From positions 1 to 64,000 of the forward strand of contig CAJUTJ010000065.1 in the NCBI GenBank assembly GCA_910589655.1: a stretch of 64,000 bases of DNA. The letters run 5' to 3'. The notes beneath the pieces are model-generated. The model was not told where the DNA came from, did not search any database, and saw nothing but the letters and a program-made list of their open reading frames with translations. Position 1 is the stretch's first letter, and every line of letters starts with the position of its first letter. The DNA comes from an uncultured Acetatifactor sp. (lineage in GTDB: Bacteria > Bacillota > Clostridia > Lachnospirales > Lachnospiraceae). Made by a program: the position numbers and the translations under genes. Below, one piece after another: positions 1 through 8,295 of the stretch.

Positions 1-111
1 CACCTTGGCTTGTCTGATTTTTCATCTGCTTCGTTGTCGTCAATCGACGTAGCCACCGCTACGCCTCATTCCTCCGCCTTGCATATGAAATAATCATTCT
101 GCGCCAATGTA

Positions 112-198
112 TCAGAAATTAATTATTCGTTGTACTAGTTCGGTAATAGATATTTTCCGTTTTACTAATGTGATTCGTATTTTTTCAGACATTGACAT
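112..198 (-). pseudogene. N-terminal fragment of an XRE-type HTH regulator
   Basis: The minus strand encodes 28 residues beginning MSMSEKIRITLVKRK after a strong GAGGGAG ribosome binding site at 203-209. The opening resembles small helix-turn-helix regulators common in integrative elements, but the reading frame leaves the family just after the first helix (ITEL) and stops. No recognition helix remains. With the recombinase fragment next door it suggests a deleted or scrambled mobile element. The family assignment rests on about 20 residues, so it is tentative. Confidence 0.4.
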
Positions 199-377
199 AA
201 TAACTCCCTCTTTCTTGGTATGGTGCACTTGCTATATCACTATAAAGAAATAAAAACAATATTAAAATGATTTATATTTTAAATAAGTGTTGACAGAAAA
301 GAAAACATGAGATGGAATATCACTAATAATTCTGTTACAATGAATAGCGTAGTGAAAAAAAGCTCCTGAAGCTGAAA

Positions 378-761
378 ATGCAGAGTGTTCCCCCTGCTGC
401 AAAACTGCCTTATGTGGATGATTTCGGTAATATCCGGGGGCAGGTATCCGGCTTTCTGTTTGTGAATATATCCGGGAATGTGTGGAATGAGCCAGAATTC
501 CGGGAACTGATAAAAAGGATTGTGGAGCGGCACAACAAAGAAGCGGAAGAAGACCATACAGAAAAGATTGAGAATTTTTGTCCTCACATGGTTAGGCATA
601 CTTATACAAGCCTTGCCTATTTTGCCAGAGCTGATGCAAAGATTGTGAGCCAGAACCTTGGACACGCTTCTACATTCGTGACACTGGACACATATACGCA
701 TTTGACAAAGGATAAAAAGAAAGAGAAGGAAGCAGTGGCACAGACGGTCAGAATATCATAA
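378..761 (+). pseudogene. C-terminal remnant of a tyrosine recombinase/integrase
   Basis: The 127 codons match only the catalytic end of phage/ICE-type tyrosine recombinases. Visible are the HxxR box (HMVRHTYTS), the LGH box (LGHASTFVTL) and the nucleophile region (DTYTHLT), which would cut and rejoin DNA. The arm-binding and core-binding domains and the first catalytic arginine box are missing, and an in-frame stop at 345-347 closes the frame upstream. The ATG at 378 has no convincing ribosome binding site. It is therefore a truncated relic and unlikely to be active. It ends about 150 bp before the ylxM promoter, which marks the mobile-element boundary with the conserved chromosome. Confidence 0.75.
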
Positions 762-909
762 TGTCTGTGACAATTCTGTGACAAATTCGAGAGAAAAGAC
801 GGAAAAAGATAGACCATGATAAAAGTACCTTATAAGGCAGCAGTATTGATATAAACAAGGATAACGCAAGATGAAACAGCACAAACAACAGTTCGTAAAG
901 AAAAAATAC

Positions 910-938
910 TTGACACCCCTCTTTTTCTGTAGTAAGAT
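910..938 (+). promoter_or_regulatory. SigA-type promoter of ylxM-ffh
   Basis: TTGACA at 910-915 and TAAGAT at 933-938 are separated by exactly 17 bp. The predicted start is near 945, giving a short leader before the ylxM ATG at 973. Confidence 0.7.
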
Positions 939-972
939 ACTCAAGGTTGAGAAAGTTTGGCAGGTGATTCCT

Positions 973-1329
973 ATGAAAATGGATAAGATTTACGAACAGA
1001 CAATGTTATTTGATTTTTACGGGGAACTGCTGACGGAGCATCAACGCAGGATTTATGAAGATGTGGTGTATCATGATATGTCCCTCGGTGAGATCGCCGA
1101 GGAGCAAGGCATCAGCAGACAGGGCGTGCACGATCTGATCAAGAGATGTGACAGAATCCTTCAGGGATACGAGAACAAGCTTCATCTGGTGGAACGTTTT
1201 GCCAAAGCAAAGCAGACAGTCACTCAGATTGAGCGGCTGACCATGGACGGTGAGGCGGACAGTGCGCAGATTAAGGAAAACCTGACCTTGATCAGAAGAT
1301 TGTCACAAGAGCTTTTGTCGGAGCTGTAA
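973..1329 (+). CDS. ylxM: YlxM family DNA-binding protein (UPF0122), SRP-associated
   Basis: 118-residue protein from the ATG at 973. The frame is open further upstream, but that region contains the promoter, so the shorter start is preferred; AGGTG at 962-966 can serve as ribosome binding site. It has a sigma-like helix-turn-helix (SLGEIAEEQGISRQGVHDLI, about residues 37-56) followed by a helical tail, the layout of YlxM/UPF0122. In Gram-positive bacteria ylxM is almost always directly upstream of ffh, as here (25 bp gap). In streptococci YlxM binds SRP components and modulates their activity; that role is family knowledge, not visible here. Confidence 0.9.
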   Translation: MKMDKIYEQTMLFDFYGELLTEHQRRIYEDVVYHDMSLGEIAEEQGISRQGVHDLIKRCDRILQGYENKLHLVERFAKAKQTVTQIERLTMDGEADSAQIKENLTLIRRLSQELLSEL

Positions 1330-1354
1330 AAACAGAATTTACAAGGAGTCGCAG

Positions 1355-2722
1355 GTGGCATTTGAGAGCTTAACAGACAAATTACAAAATGTATTCAAAA
1401 ACCTTAGAAGCAAAGGAAGGCTGACGGAAGAGGATGTCAGGGCCGCTTTAAAAGAAGTAAAAATGGCTCTTCTGGAGGCGGATGTCAATTTTAAGGTGGT
1501 CAAGCAGTTTATTAAGGCTGTGGAAGAGAGAGCTATCGGTCAGGATGTGATGAACGGACTCAATCCCGGCCAGATGGTCATCAAGATCGTAAACGAAGAG
1601 ATGATTGCCCTGATGGGCAGCGACACTACCGAAATCGCCATGCAGCCGGGAAAAGCCATTACCGTTATTATGATGGCAGGTCTTCAGGGTGCGGGTAAGA
1701 CTACCGCCACGGCAAAAATTGCAGGTAAGTTGAAGCAGAAGGGGAAAAAGTCCTTGCTGGCAGCCTGCGATATTTACAGGCCCGCAGCAATTGAGCAGCT
1801 GCAGATCAACGGCAAAAAGCAGGAAGTGGACGTGTTTTCCATGGGCACGGATCATAAGCCTGTAGAAATTGCAAAAGAAGCCATTGCCTTTGCGGAGAAG
1901 AACGGCCACAATGTGGTCATTCTGGACACGGCCGGCCGGTTGCATATTGATCAGGATATGATGGCGGAACTTCAGGAGATCAAGGAGAATGTCTCCGTGC
2001 ATCAGACTTTGCTGGTGGTGGATGCCATGACAGGTCAGGATGCGGTCAATGTGGCGAAGGAATTTGACGATAAGGTGGGCATCGACGGAGTAGTCCTGTC
2101 CAAGATGGACGGTGATACCCGAGGAGGTGCGGCGCTTTCCATAAAGGCCGTTACCGGAAAGCCTATTTTATATGTAGGAATGGGAGAGAAGCTTTCCGAT
2201 ATGGAACAGTTCTACCCCGACAGGATGGCAAACCGCATTTTGGGTATGGGTGACGTGCTTTCCCTGATCGAAAAGGCACAGGAAAGCATTGACATAGACG
2301 AAGAGAAGGGCCGCGAGATGGCGGGCCGCATGAAAAAGGGAAAGTTTGATTTTGAGGACTATCTGGAAAGCATGAAACAAATGCGGAAGATGGGCGGATT
2401 GAGCAGCATTTTAAGTATGCTTCCCGGCATGGGCATCAAGGGTGCGGATTTAGAATCCATGATAGACGAAAAGCTGCTGAAGCATATGGAGGCGATTGTG
2501 CTTTCCATGACAAATGCGGAACGCCGTAACCCTAAGCTTTTGAACCCACAGAGAAAGCACCGCATTGCCAAAGGCGCCGGAGTGGATATTGCGGAGGTAA
2601 ACCGTTTTATTAAGCAGTTTGAGCAGAGCCAGAAGATGATGAAGCAGTTCGGCGGCGGAGGAAAACGGGGAAGAGGTATCATGGGCGGTTTTCCCGGTAT
2701 GGGAGGCAGGTTTCCATTTTAA
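1355..2722 (+). CDS. ffh: Signal recognition particle protein Ffh (SRP54)
   Basis: 455 residues, full family length, GTG start at 1355 behind AAGGAG (1343-1348). Ffh binds 4.5S/6S SRP RNA and signal peptides on the ribosome and delivers nascent membrane proteins to FtsY. The N domain covers about residues 1-90. The G domain follows, with the P-loop GLQGAGKTTATAK (about 109-121), DIYRPAAIEQL, DTAGRLH and a TKMD-type guanine loop here written SKMDGD. The methionine-rich M domain starts near 300 and ends in a Gly/Met/Phe-rich tail. It is the second gene of the ylxM operon and leads into the ribosomal block. Confidence 0.97.
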   Translation: MAFESLTDKLQNVFKNLRSKGRLTEEDVRAALKEVKMALLEADVNFKVVKQFIKAVEERAIGQDVMNGLNPGQMVIKIVNEEMIALMGSDTTEIAMQPGKAITVIMMAGLQGAGKTTATAKIAGKLKQKGKKSLLAACDIYRPAAIEQLQINGKKQEVDVFSMGTDHKPVEIAKEAIAFAEKNGHNVVILDTAGRLHIDQDMMAELQEIKENVSVHQTLLVVDAMTGQDAVNVAKEFDDKVGIDGVVLSKMDGDTRGGAALSIKAVTGKPILYVGMGEKLSDMEQFYPDRMANRILGMGDVLSLIEKAQESIDIDEEKGREMAGRMKKGKFDFEDYLESMKQMRKMGGLSSILSMLPGMGIKGADLESMIDEKLLKHMEAIVLSMTNAERRNPKLLNPQRKHRIAKGAGVDIAEVNRFIKQFEQSQKMMKQFGGGGKRGRGIMGGFPGMGGRFPF

Positions 2723-2780
2723 GGGAGCCGTATAACACAACGTGAAAACCAGTACAGCGTTGCATTAATCTTGAAGCACG

Positions 2781-2857
2781 ATGAAAGCGGATGTGATTTG
2801 TTTCCGATACACATCCTTTTCATAAATAAAACTAAGAACATAAGGCCGCAAGGCGGC
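2781..2857 (+). promoter_or_regulatory. Hairpins in the ffh-rpsP gap
   Basis: 2781-2795 and 2810-2823 form an imperfect inverted repeat (about 13 pairs around a 14-nt loop). It is not followed by a T-run, so it looks more like an RNA processing or stability element than a terminator. A second short palindrome, GCCGCAAGGCGGC at 2845-2857, sits just before the rpsP ribosome binding site; the same 13-mer recurs at 6425-6437. Confidence 0.4.
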
Positions 2858-2873
2858 AGAAAGAGGTAAGAAA

Positions 2874-3116
2874 ATGGTAAAGATCAGATTGAGAAGAATG
2901 GGACAGAAGAAGGCTCCTTTTTATAGAATTATCGTAGCTGATTCCCGTTCTCCCAGAGACGGCAGATTTATCGAGGAAATCGGCACCTATGATCCCAGCA
3001 CGGATCCCAGCACCTTTAAGATCAATGAGGAGCTGGCAAAGAAGTGGCTGGCAAACGGTGCGCAGCCTACAGAACAGGTAAGCAAGCTCTTCAAGGTAGC
3101 TGGTATCGAGAAATAA
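2874..3116 (+). CDS. rpsP: 30S ribosomal protein S16
   Basis: 80 residues beginning MVKIRLRRMGQKKAPFYRI, the characteristic S16 N-terminus, followed by VADSRSPRDGRFIEEIGTYDP. This is normal family length. S16 is a small-subunit assembly protein. AGAGGTAAG precedes the ATG at 2874. It is 21 bp upstream of khpA, in the usual rpsP-khpA-rimM-trmD-rplS order. Confidence 0.97.
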   Translation: MVKIRLRRMGQKKAPFYRIIVADSRSPRDGRFIEEIGTYDPSTDPSTFKINEELAKKWLANGAQPTEQVSKLFKVAGIEK

Positions 3117-3137
3117 GTAATTCTTAGGAGGTGGCTT

Positions 3138-3365
3138 ATGAAGGAATTAGTGGAAGTAGTTGCGAAAGCACTTGTTGATAATCCGGATGAAGTTGTTGTA
3201 ACTGAGAAAAATGAGGGTAGGAATACAGTCATCGAACTTCATGTAGCTGCATCTGATATGGGTAAGGTTATCGGCAAACAGGGAAGAATTGCAAAAGCGA
3301 TCCGTTCCGTGGTAAAGGCTGCATCATCCAAGGAAAATAAGAGAGTGGATGTGGAAATAGTTTAA
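3138..3365 (+). CDS. khpA: KH-domain RNA-binding protein KhpA
   Basis: 75-residue single KH-domain protein. The GxxG loop is seen in GKVIGKQGRIAKAIR (about residues 36-50), the RNA-binding signature. A near-perfect TAGGAGGTGG box precedes the ATG. In Gram-positives KhpA pairs with KhpB (Jag) and affects cell elongation and small-RNA regulation; the position between rpsP and rimM is conserved. A 247-bp gap follows with no recognised gene. Confidence 0.93.
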   Translation: MKELVEVVAKALVDNPDEVVVTEKNEGRNTVIELHVAASDMGKVIGKQGRIAKAIRSVVKAASSKENKRVDVEIV

Positions 3366-3612
3366 GCTGCGGAGGACTGTTATCGAGGATACCGGAGACG
3401 GATGATTTAGAGGGGCTGTTGCAGGAGTAGATATTTGTCTACCGGCAGGAGCTCCTTATTCTTTTACTCATAGGTAATTGCGGATCGGATCACTTTCGAA
3501 AACAACGCAGTCCCATGAGAAATTTGACAAGGAGGCTTGGCTGAACAACCGTAGGGCGGTACACTGGTGTGCTGCTTTGCAAGGAAGGCTTAGCGGGAAA
3601 GGTAAGGCAGGT

Positions 3613-4119
3613 ATGGAGGATTTCTTTCAGGTGGGGATCATCACATCTCCCCATGGGGTACGTGGTGAAGTAAAGGTCTACCCTACCACGGATGACGTGA
3701 GGCGTTTTAAGAGGCTAAAGGAGATTATTTTAGATACCGGAAAAGAGCGTCTGAATTTGGAAATTGAAAGCGTAAAATTTGTAAAACAATTTGCGGTTTT
3801 AAAATTTAAAGGCTATGACAATATAAATGATGTGGAGAAATTTCGTCAGAAATCTTTGCTTGTGGCAAGAGAGAATGCGGTACGCTTAAAAAGAGACGAA
3901 TATTTCATCGCGGATCTTATGGGGCTTAAAGTACTGGATGAAGAGGAGCAGGAAATCGGTGTGCTGCGTCAGGTTATAGAGACCGGCGCCAACGATGTCT
4001 ATGCCATTGACATGAAGGACGGCAGGGAGCTGCTGCTTCCGGCGATTAAGCAGTGCGTTCTGGAAGTGGATGTGGAAGCAGGATTTATCAAAATCCATAT
4101 TCTGGAAGGTCTGCTTTAA
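3613..4119 (+). CDS. rimM: Ribosome maturation factor RimM
   Basis: 168 residues from the ATG at 3613 (MEDFFQVGIITSPHGVRGEV), typical RimM length. The frame extends 45 codons further upstream but those residues have no family character. RimM assists 16S rRNA and 30S maturation, binding S19. An N-terminal RimM beta-barrel (about 1-90) with the GxHGxxGEV motif is followed by a PRC-type barrel (about 95-168; DLMGLKVLDEE, GANDVYAI, LLLPAI). It lies directly upstream of trmD, as in most bacteria. Confidence 0.95.
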   Translation: MEDFFQVGIITSPHGVRGEVKVYPTTDDVRRFKRLKEIILDTGKERLNLEIESVKFVKQFAVLKFKGYDNINDVEKFRQKSLLVARENAVRLKRDEYFIADLMGLKVLDEEEQEIGVLRQVIETGANDVYAIDMKDGRELLLPAIKQCVLEVDVEAGFIKIHILEGLL

Positions 4120-4222
4120 TATATCCCAGTACCGATTAAACGTTAAAACGTTCTGATGTGGGGCCGTAACCGGCGGAAGGACGGTTTTTAGAATTTTATT
4201 TGACAGAGCTGAGGTGACGGCA

Positions 4223-5653
4223 ATGAAAATTCATATATTAACGCTTTTTCCCGAGATGATTGAGAAAGGATTTCAATCAAGCATTATCGGCAGAGCCGCG
4301 CAGAAGGAAATATTATCCCTTCACGGAGTGGATATCAGAGATTATTCTTTGGATAAACATAATAAAGTGGATGATTATCCCTACGGGGGAGGAGCCGGTA
4401 TGCTCCTTCAGGCGGAACCTGTTTTCAATGCATGGCAGTCCGTGACAGGAGGGAGAGCTGTCAGAACAATTTATCTGACGCCTCAGGGGACTCCTTTTAC
4501 CCAGAGCATGGCGGAAGAACTGGCCGGAGAGGAGGAACTGGTTTTTCTCTGCGGGCATTATGAAGGCATTGATCGGCGTGTGTTGGAGGAGACGGTGACG
4601 GATTACGTCTCCATCGGCGATTATGTATTAACAGGGGGAGAATTGCCTGCCATGGTGATGATTGATGCCGTGGCAAGGCTGATTCCCGGAGTGCTCGGAA
4701 ACGAATCCTCCGCGGAGGAGGAGAGCTTCTTTAATGATCTCTTGGAATATCCCCAATACACCCGTCCGGAGGTTTGGCATAACAAAAAGGTGCCTGAGAT
4801 CCTGCTTTCCGGCGATCACCGGAAAATAGCACAGTGGAGGCTGGAAAAATCCCGGCGTTTGACGGAAAAGGTGAGGCCGGATCTCTATGAAAAGTATGAG
4901 AGGAAGCAGCGGCTGACCGACCGGCTGTTAAAGGATAAGAGAAATTATATTCATATGATAGAGAGTTTAAGGCGTGGCAGGGCAGAGATTATCTGGTGGG
5001 AAGGAGAGGATATCCTTCTCTATGACCGCAGCTGCAAACTTTGCATGATAACCGCAGCTTCCAAGGAATCCGGACGGCTTATGCTTGCATATGCGCCAAA
5101 GGAAACGGAATCCTTCGTAACTTCTCAGGTATTTTTGAACGAGATGCTGTGTGGCAGCGGCGGTTCTGACATGGGAGACGAGGGTGAATCTTATGGCGGA
5201 TATGAGATTCATTGCGAATGCTATCAGCTTGTCTATACCCAGAAGGTTCCCCTTCCCGTAAAACACAAAGACATCCGGCAGCTTACCATGGAGCATTTGG
5301 ATTATGTCGGCAGCCGCTACAGCTATGACGGGAGAGAATATGTGGAGGCCAGAATCAGAGAAGGAGTTATGTACGGCGCCTTTGTGGAGAATGCCCCCGT
5401 AGGTTTTGCGGGAATGCATAATGAGGGAAGCCTTGGGCTGCTCTATGTCGAGGAAGCATACCGCAGACAGGGGATTGCGGTTTCTCTGGAAGCATATATT
5501 ATCAACAGGACGCTGGAAAAGGGCTGGACGCCCTACGGTCAGGTGATTGTGGGAAACGAAGAGTCCTTTGCGCTTCAGGAAAAGCTGGGGCTGTACCGCT
5601 CTGACAGAACCGTTTGGTGGCTGGAAAAAATAAAACAAAAGGGACAGGCGTAA
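4223..5653 (+). CDS. trmD: tRNA (guanine37-N1)-methyltransferase TrmD fused to a GNAT-like domain
   Basis: 476 residues, about twice the usual TrmD length. Start chosen at ATG 4223, six bases after GAGGTG (4211-4216). Residues 1-248 are a complete SPOUT-fold TrmD that methylates G37 of tRNAs using S-adenosylmethionine: YGGGAGMLLQAEPV, GHYEGIDRR, SIGDYVLTGGELPAM and QYTRPEVW are all present. Residues 249-476 are a separate module whose end (VEEAYRRQGIAVSLEAYII, then GQVIVGNEESFALQEKLGL near 408-455) looks like the acetyl-CoA-binding motifs of FR47-type GNAT acetyltransferases. No stop or start separates them. The acceptor of the second domain is unknown. Confidence 0.93.
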   Translation: MKIHILTLFPEMIEKGFQSSIIGRAAQKEILSLHGVDIRDYSLDKHNKVDDYPYGGGAGMLLQAEPVFNAWQSVTGGRAVRTIYLTPQGTPFTQSMAEELAGEEELVFLCGHYEGIDRRVLEETVTDYVSIGDYVLTGGELPAMVMIDAVARLIPGVLGNESSAEEESFFNDLLEYPQYTRPEVWHNKKVPEILLSGDHRKIAQWRLEKSRRLTEKVRPDLYEKYERKQRLTDRLLKDKRNYIHMIESLRRGRAEIIWWEGEDILLYDRSCKLCMITAASKESGRLMLAYAPKETESFVTSQVFLNEMLCGSGGSDMGDEGESYGGYEIHCECYQLVYTQKVPLPVKHKDIRQLTMEHLDYVGSRYSYDGREYVEARIREGVMYGAFVENAPVGFAGMHNEGSLGLLYVEEAYRRQGIAVSLEAYIINRTLEKGWTPYGQVIVGNEESFALQEKLGLYRSDRTVWWLEKIKQKGQA

Positions 5654-5660
5654 GAAATAT

Positions 5661-5862
5661 AATCGCATAGGGAGTTACTGTCCATTCGCTGTCGCCGCAA
5701 GGTGTAAAAAGTTACACTTTGAGTAACAGCTCAAACAGCCCCTCCCACGAAGTCAAAACCGCGTCTCTATGCGATTTTGCGAGACATGCGGGTGCTAAAA
5801 CGCATTCTTTTCGCGTTTTGTATGCATCTTGTAACGGTTCAGTGGACTGTCTGAACTGTTAC
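5661..5862. repeat. Intergenic repeat RA, copy 1, with three hairpins
   Basis: The 354-bp trmD-rplS gap has no gene. It contains AATCGCATAG (5661-5670) inverted at 5766-5775, a hairpin GTGTAA/TTACAC (5702-5717) and a 12-bp one-mismatch hairpin (5831-5842 with 5851-5862). The stretch 5724-5826 is about 85 percent identical to 6532-6632 on the other side of rplS, so it is a dispersed repeat. The motif near 5674-5702 also resembles the reverse complement of 57270-57299. Confidence 0.75.
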
Positions 5863-5901
5863 CACTTTGACATAGATTGACATAGATATGGACAAAAAAG
5901 C

Positions 5902-6007
5902 TTGCATTTACCGGGCGGGTATGATAAAATTGACCCGTTGCGAAAAACGAGATGGTCCTCTGTTACGGAAGGTATTAAGAACATCCATTTTATGAAGGAG
6001 GCTCAAT
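5902..6007 (+). promoter_or_regulatory. rplS promoter and leader (possible L19 autoregulatory leader)
   Basis: TTGCAT at 5902-5907 and TAAAAT at 5925-5930 are 17 bp apart. The roughly 70-nt leader that follows can pair AGATGG (about 5950) with CCATTT near 5990, just before the AAGGAGG ribosome binding site. Firmicute rplS genes often carry an L19-responsive leader; whether this one belongs to that class cannot be decided by eye. Confidence 0.45.
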
Positions 6008-6355
6008 ATGAGTGATATTATCAGAGAAATCGAAGCAGAACAGTTAAAAGAAACCGTTGATGAGTTTCACGTTGGCGATACCGTTAAGGTATACGGAAAG
6101 ATCAAAGAAGGCAACCGTGAGAGAATTCAGGTTTTTGAAGGCGTTGTATTAAAGAGACAGGGCGGAAGCAACAGAGAGACTTTTACCGTAAGAAAGACTT
6201 CCAACGGTATCGGTGTAGAGAAGACTTGGCCTTTGCACTCTCCCAATGTAGAGAAGATCGAAGTAGTGAGAAGAGGTAAGGTAAGACGTGCGAAGTTGAA
6301 TTACCTTAGAAACCGTGTGGGTAAGAAGGCAAAAGTAAAAGAATTAGTTAGATAA
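6008..6355 (+). CDS. rplS: 50S ribosomal protein L19
   Basis: 115 residues, normal length. Recognisable L19 features are the acidic N-terminus (MSDIIREIEAEQL), FHVGDTVKVYGKIKEGNRERIQVFEGVV and the basic end LNYLRNRVGKKAKVKEL. L19 sits at the 30S-50S interface. AAGGAGG at 5996-6002 precedes the ATG. It has its own promoter and a strong terminator, so it can be transcribed separately from trmD. Confidence 0.97.
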   Translation: MSDIIREIEAEQLKETVDEFHVGDTVKVYGKIKEGNRERIQVFEGVVLKRQGGSNRETFTVRKTSNGIGVEKTWPLHSPNVEKIEVVRRGKVRRAKLNYLRNRVGKKAKVKELVR

Positions 6356-6363
6356 TTGTGATG

Positions 6364-6397
6364 AAAGGACGATTACTTCTGTAGTTGTCCTTTTTTT
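6364..6397 (+). terminator. Rho-independent terminator after rplS
   Basis: AAAGGAC (6364-6370) pairs with GTCCTTT (6387-6393), and the 3' arm runs into seven T residues. Confidence 0.8.
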
Positions 6398-6424
6398 ATG
6401 CGCAGCCTTGTGCAGAGGAACTAA

Positions 6425-6640
6425 GCCGCAAGGCGGCGCACGGGGCGCGAGGCGAGTAGTGGATAAGGTCGTTCCCCTGCTTGATTTTTGTGGGTTGTAC
6501 GCTGTGAGAGCGATGAAACGGTAACGGATTGTAACAGTTCAGACAGCCCCTCCCGCGAAGTCAAAATCGCGTCTCTATGTGATTTTGCGAGACATGCAGG
6601 CGTCAACACACATTTTTTCGCGTTTTGTGTGCAACGGTTT
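6425..6640. repeat. Intergenic repeat RA, copy 2, and GC palindrome
   Basis: 6532-6632 is the second copy of the repeat found at 5724-5826; shared blocks include cagcccctcc and gtctctatg. The palindrome GCCGCAAGGCGGC at 6425-6437 matches 2845-2857 exactly. No coding potential is evident, although the lepB frame happens to be open across part of it. Confidence 0.7.
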
Positions 6641-6673
6641 GAAATGCAGCCGTCCGATTTTGGTACGGGGCTG

Positions 6674-6702
6674 TTGATGATTTTTTTTAAATGTGTTATA
6701 CT
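6674..6702 (+). promoter_or_regulatory. SigA-type promoter of the first lepB
   Basis: TTGATG at 6674-6679 and TATACT at 6697-6702 with a 17-bp spacer; predicted start near 6709. Confidence 0.65.
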
Positions 6703-6760
6703 ATCTCTAAACGTTTGTCTTGAAATTGTAACAACACAATTGCACAGAACGGAATCAACC

Positions 6761-7378
6761 ATGGCTTCGGCTTCTGGTTTTGCGTTCGGGAAACAGAAAA
6801 TGACGAAAAATAAAGGTCTTAGTTTTTATAAAAAAAAGAAAACAATCAGTTCCGCTACGGTCAAAGAAGTATTCAGCTGGTTCTTTGGGATTGTTGCCGC
6901 CATATTTATAGCGGCAGTGCTTAATTACTTTATGGGTATGACTACGGAGGTGGTAGGCGTATCCATGGAGCCGACTCTATATAACGGGCAGAAGGTATAT
7001 ATCAACCGCTTCCTATATATTTTATCCTCGCCTAAAGCGGGGGATGTGGTGGTATTCCTGCCAAACGGAAATGAAAATGCCCATTATTATATCAAGAGAG
7101 TGGTGGCAGTGCCGGGAGACCAGCTGGTAGTGAAAGACGGTGTGCTGTATGTCAACGGTCTGGAGAGCACTTGGGTCACGGAGAAGCTGGTAGAAGCCGG
7201 AATAGCGGAAAATGAATATACTCTTAAGAACGGGGAATATTTCTGTATCGGAGACAATCCCGGCAACAGTGAGGACAGTCGTTCCGCAAATATCGGCCCG
7301 GTGGAAGAGACGGATATTGTAGGACGGGTCTGGTTCAGGGGAAGCTGTCAGGAACAGGGGATGGGATTTGTAAAGTAG
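6761..7378 (+). CDS. lepB: Signal peptidase I (first copy)
   Basis: About 205 residues, a membrane-anchored S26 peptidase that removes signal peptides outside the cytoplasmic membrane. One N-terminal membrane helix (FSWFFGIVAAIFIAAVLNYF) follows a basic cytoplasmic segment. The catalytic serine is in GVSMEPTLYNGQ, the lysine in YIKRVVAVPGD, and the conserved box is GDNPGNSEDSR. Start is uncertain: ATG 6761 lies 52 bp after the predicted transcription start, ATG 6800 is an alternative, and both have weak ribosome binding sites. The frame is open further up through a repeat, which is not believable as coding. rbgA follows 53 bp later and a second lepB after that. Confidence 0.93.
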   Translation: MASASGFAFGKQKMTKNKGLSFYKKKKTISSATVKEVFSWFFGIVAAIFIAAVLNYFMGMTTEVVGVSMEPTLYNGQKVYINRFLYILSSPKAGDVVVFLPNGNENAHYYIKRVVAVPGDQLVVKDGVLYVNGLESTWVTEKLVEAGIAENEYTLKNGEYFCIGDNPGNSEDSRSANIGPVEETDIVGRVWFRGSCQEQGMGFVK

Positions 7379-7431
7379 GAGTCAAAAACAATCGGGCGGA
7401 AAAAAGCATAAGCCCATGGAACGGAGTCAAT

Positions 7432-8277
7432 ATGAATTATCAATGGTATCCCGGTCATATGACAAAAGCAAAGCGTATGATGCAGGAAAATTTAAAGCTC
7501 ATTGATCTCATCATAGAGCTGGTAGACGCGAGGATCCCTTTCAGCAGTCGCAATCCTGATATTGATGAGCTTGGGAAGAACAAGTCCAGAATAGTGTTGC
7601 TCAATAAGTCGGATCTGGCTGATCCCGAACAAAATAAGCGGTGGATCCGTTTTTTTCAGGAACAGGGAGCTTATGTACTGGAAATCAATTCCAAATCGGG
7701 CGCGGGCATCAAGGGCATTCAGGGAATGGTTCAGGAAGCATGTAAGGAAAAGCTGGAGCGGGACAGGAAAAAAGGGATTGTAAACAGACCTGTCAGGGCG
7801 ATGGTGGTGGGCATTCCCAATGTAGGAAAATCAACTTTCATTAATTCTTTTGCCGGAAAAGCCTGTACCAAAACGGGAAATAAGCCCGGAGTAACAAAGG
7901 GAAAGCAGTGGATCCGCTTGAATAAGAATTTAGAACTGTTGGATACTCCGGGTATCTTGTGGCCCAAATTTGAAGATCGTCAGGCAGGAATGCATCTTGC
8001 TTTTATCGGCTCCATGAATGATGAGGTCATTATTTTGGAGGAGCTTGCCTGTGACCTTTTGGCTTGCCTGAAGATGCTGTATCCTCAAGCTGTGTCCCGC
8101 CGGTATGATGTGGAGTGGAGAAATTTTCCGTCGGAAATGCTGGAGGAAATAGCCAAGGCACGAGGCTGTGTCTTAAAAGGAGAGAGTCTTGATCTGAAGA
8201 AGGCCGCGTCCATTTTGCTGGAAGATTTCAGAAGCGGAAGGCTTGGAAGGATTACATTAGAATATCCAATGGATTGA
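7432..8277 (+). CDS. rbgA: Ribosome biogenesis GTPase RbgA (YlqF)
   Basis: 281 residues. Circularly permuted GTPase: the G4 motif NKSDLAD (about 60) precedes the P-loop GIPNVGKSTFINSF (about 127) and the G3 motif DTPGILWPK (about 175). RbgA acts in a late step of 50S assembly (with L16 in Bacillus). The N-terminal NYQWYPGHMTKAKR segment and C-terminal helical domain are both present. The order ylqF-lepB-rnhB resembles Bacillus subtilis. The start follows GGAG with normal spacing. Confidence 0.95.
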   Translation: MNYQWYPGHMTKAKRMMQENLKLIDLIIELVDARIPFSSRNPDIDELGKNKSRIVLLNKSDLADPEQNKRWIRFFQEQGAYVLEINSKSGAGIKGIQGMVQEACKEKLERDRKKGIVNRPVRAMVVGIPNVGKSTFINSFAGKACTKTGNKPGVTKGKQWIRLNKNLELLDTPGILWPKFEDRQAGMHLAFIGSMNDEVIILEELACDLLACLKMLYPQAVSRRYDVEWRNFPSEMLEEIAKARGCVLKGESLDLKKAASILLEDFRSGRLGRITLEYPMD

Positions 8278-8295
8278 TGGAGAGGCGAAGAGATT

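Noticed and set aside
279..701. 140-codon minus-strand frame opposite the integrase fragment
   Set aside because: It is an antisense shadow of the recombinase frame, without a ribosome binding site or family character.
6488..6760. Upstream extension of the first lepB frame by about 90 codons
   Set aside because: It crosses the RA repeat and the promoter; the residues do not resemble signal peptidase and the transcription start lies downstream.
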